Shown piece by piece: positions 6,122 to 7,111 of a stretch of DNA of 7,111 nt. The stretch is from contig CAAGJJ010000166.1 in the NCBI GenBank assembly GCA_900770165.1, positions 1 to 7,111 of the forward strand. Reading direction: 5' to 3'. Below the pieces are notes generated by a model that was not told where the DNA came from, ran no database searches, and was given only the letters and a program-made list of their open reading frames with translations. The translations under genes were made by a program, and so were the position numbers. The DNA is from Clostridia bacterium (GTDB lineage Bacteria > Bacillota > Clostridia > Oscillospirales > Acutalibacteraceae). How positions within the stretch are numbered: the stretch's first letter is position 1; each line of letters begins with the position of its first letter.

Positions 6122-6150
6122 ACCAAAAAAATTCATTTTTTATATGGTAA

Positions 6151-6169
6151 CGATAATTAGGAATTATCG
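6151..6169. repeat. 19-bp perfect dyad upstream of the methyltransferase gene
   Basis: CGATAATT-AGG-AATTATCG is perfectly symmetric, with 8-bp arms and a 3-bp centre. It lies about 95 bases before the methyltransferase ATG, a usual place for a dimeric regulator to bind. There is no T-run after it, so an operator is more likely than a terminator. No regulator gene is linked to it in the window. Confidence 0.6.
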
Positions 6170-6262
6170 GATGAAACATAGAATATGCGGATAAGTGTTA
6201 TATTGCACTATTAATAAAGATTATTCCTTTTCCTTAATATTTCAACAATAGGAGAAAAGTAT

Positions 6263-7018
6263 ATGAATGAAAACATATTTAATGGAATTGCTGATATCTA
6301 TGACAAGTATCGCCCTTCATATCCACACGCGCTTTTTACATATTTATGCTCTGAAGCTGGCATGAATGCTTCAACTGTAGTTGCAGATATTGGTTCAGGA
6401 ACCGGCATCCTTTCAAAAGAACTTTTAGATATTTGCAATTTAGTATATGCAGTTGAACCAAACAATGATATGCGTAAAATAGCCGAGTTAAACTTATCAT
6501 ATAGAGATAATTTTGTGTCTATAAATGCTACTGCTGAAGCCACAACGCTACAGGAACACTGCGTAAATTATATTACTGCAGCACAGTCGTTTCATTGGTT
6601 CAATAGAATTGCATTTAAAATAGAGTGTCAGCGGATATTAAAAGACAAAGGACAAGTAATATTAATTTGGAATTGTCGTGACGAAAAAAGTGAAAGGGTA
6701 CAAGCCATTGATTTAATAAGCAAGAAATTTTGCCCTGATTTTTCAGGTTCATCACGCGGAATGCGTGGAGCTATATCAGCCGATGATTATAAAAATTTCT
6801 TTACAGGAAATTATATTACAAAATCTTTTAGTAATCCGCTTATATTTAATTTAGAAAATTTTTTGGGATTGCATCAATCTGCATCATATTGTCCAACTAG
6901 AAGTGAAGAAAATTATAGCAAATATATGGATAGTTTAACGAACTTTTTTGAATCACATTGTAGAAATGGATTGCTGACATTAGAAAATAATACTCACTGC
7001 TATATAGGTTATGTTTAA
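6263..7018 (+). CDS. Class I SAM-dependent methyltransferase (Methyltransf_11-like)
   Basis: A complete 251-residue protein that should transfer a methyl group from S-adenosylmethionine to a small molecule in the cytoplasm. The N-terminus has FNGIADIYDKYRPSYP (6-21), a signature of a common subfamily resembling SmtA/trans-aconitate methyltransferases. Motif I, VADIGSGTG (40-48), forms the SAM-binding loop. VYAVEPN (61-67) ends strand two with the acidic residue that binds the SAM ribose. AQSFHWF (107-113) is the motif IV region, and QRILKDKGQVILIWN (123-137) is motif V/VI. The later SASYCPT (206-212) and LTLENNTHCYIGYV end are normal for the subfamily, so nothing is missing. The ATG at 6263 has GGAGA eight bases upstream. 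No convincing -35/-10 pair was found; a 19-bp dyad lies upstream. It is divergent from the Argonaute and probably unrelated to it. The substrate cannot be told. Confidence 0.92.
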   Translation: MNENIFNGIADIYDKYRPSYPHALFTYLCSEAGMNASTVVADIGSGTGILSKELLDICNLVYAVEPNNDMRKIAELNLSYRDNFVSINATAEATTLQEHCVNYITAAQSFHWFNRIAFKIECQRILKDKGQVILIWNCRDEKSERVQAIDLISKKFCPDFSGSSRGMRGAISADDYKNFFTGNYITKSFSNPLIFNLENFLGLHQSASYCPTRSEENYSKYMDSLTNFFESHCRNGLLTLENNTHCYIGYV

Positions 7019-7041
7019 GGAAAACACGAAGGAGACCAGCT

Positions 7042-7059
7042 ATGAAAAGTCAACCATAA
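7042..7059 (+). other. Tiny frame behind a strong ribosome binding site, interrupted
   Basis: AAGGAGA (7029-7035) is placed seven bases before an ATG at 7042 that reads MKSQP and then TAA. In the same frame 17 further codons (ISKKFLFHIGGKKGEL, then TAA) follow to 7110. The ribosome binding site suggests a real gene start or leader peptide in the methyltransferase transcript, possibly broken by a nonsense change. Its identity is unknown. Confidence 0.3.
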
Positions 7060-7111
7060 ATTAGCAAAAAATTTCTTTTTCATATCGGTGGTAAAAAAGG
7101 GGAACTTTAAT

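Larger units (their letters stand above)
5860..6262. other. Gene-free stretch between the Argonaute remnant and the methyltransferase
   Basis: No gene is recognised in these roughly 400 bases on either strand. They hold several dyads (listed separately) and a G+C-rich patch at 6001-6030, about 60% G+C against a third elsewhere. A minus-strand frame of about 39 codons (GTG near 6097 to TAA at 5978) includes NQARIRPDGEHKLGYSYN and crosses the G+C-rich patch. It has no recognised family, and it overlaps a hairpin, so it is not called as a gene. The stretch could be the scar of the event that removed the Argonaute 5' end, or part of a mobile or structured-RNA element. Confidence 0.5.

Noticed and set aside
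6298..6543. Minus-strand 81-residue frame
   Set aside because: It is the complement of the methyltransferase SAM-binding region, a shadow of a clear gene.
1..7111. CRISPR array or tRNA/rRNA gene
   Set aside because: No regularly spaced repeats with unique spacers were seen, and no T-loop signature with a matching cloverleaf was found on either strand.

Overview
The window is about one third G+C. It uses strong GGAGG-type ribosome binding sites and hairpin terminators with short loops, and its genes are spaced like those of a low-G+C Gram-positive anaerobe, probably a Clostridia (Lachnospiraceae-like) genome. That placement is an inference from composition and family resemblance; no marker gene is present. 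TGA is a genuine stop here, because it ends the Argonaute gene. The region reads as accessory DNA: a broken insertion sequence, a nonsense-interrupted gene, a damaged defence-type gene and several proteins of no recognised family. Everything from 1 to about 5860 is on the minus strand. The one clear gene at the right end is on the plus strand.

Left edge (1-1117): the tail of an IS110-type transposase fragment, then an endonuclease/exonuclease/phosphatase-fold gene whose reading frame is interrupted by an in-frame TGA close to its start. A pair of 11-bp direct repeats 21 bp apart lies upstream.

Middle (1083-3986): a two-gene operon, a small ribbon-helix-helix plus winged-helix-like protein followed after one base by a 337-residue unknown protein. 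It runs from a near-consensus promoter embedded in a long inverted repeat to a hairpin terminator. The arrangement strongly suggests autoregulation. Upstream is a separately transcribed 382-residue protein with a cysteine cluster at each end and no recognised family.

Right (3944-5859): a prokaryotic Argonaute MID-PIWI protein with its own terminator. The PIWI catalytic positions are substituted, so it should bind guide and target but not cut. No ribosome binding site precedes its first ATG. The DNA upstream encodes, in two frames offset by one base, sequence resembling the APAZ / linker part of Argonautes. The gene therefore looks like the remainder of a longer Argonaute that lost its 5' end, with a frame break probably at an A6 run. 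No partner effector gene is visible.

Far right (5860-7111): about 400 bases without a recognised gene but with several dyads, then a complete class I SAM-dependent methyltransferase and a strong ribosome binding site before a tiny interrupted frame at the edge.

The strongest points of interest are the catalytically dead, 5'-damaged Argonaute, the operator-like promoter, and the three unrecognised proteins beside it.
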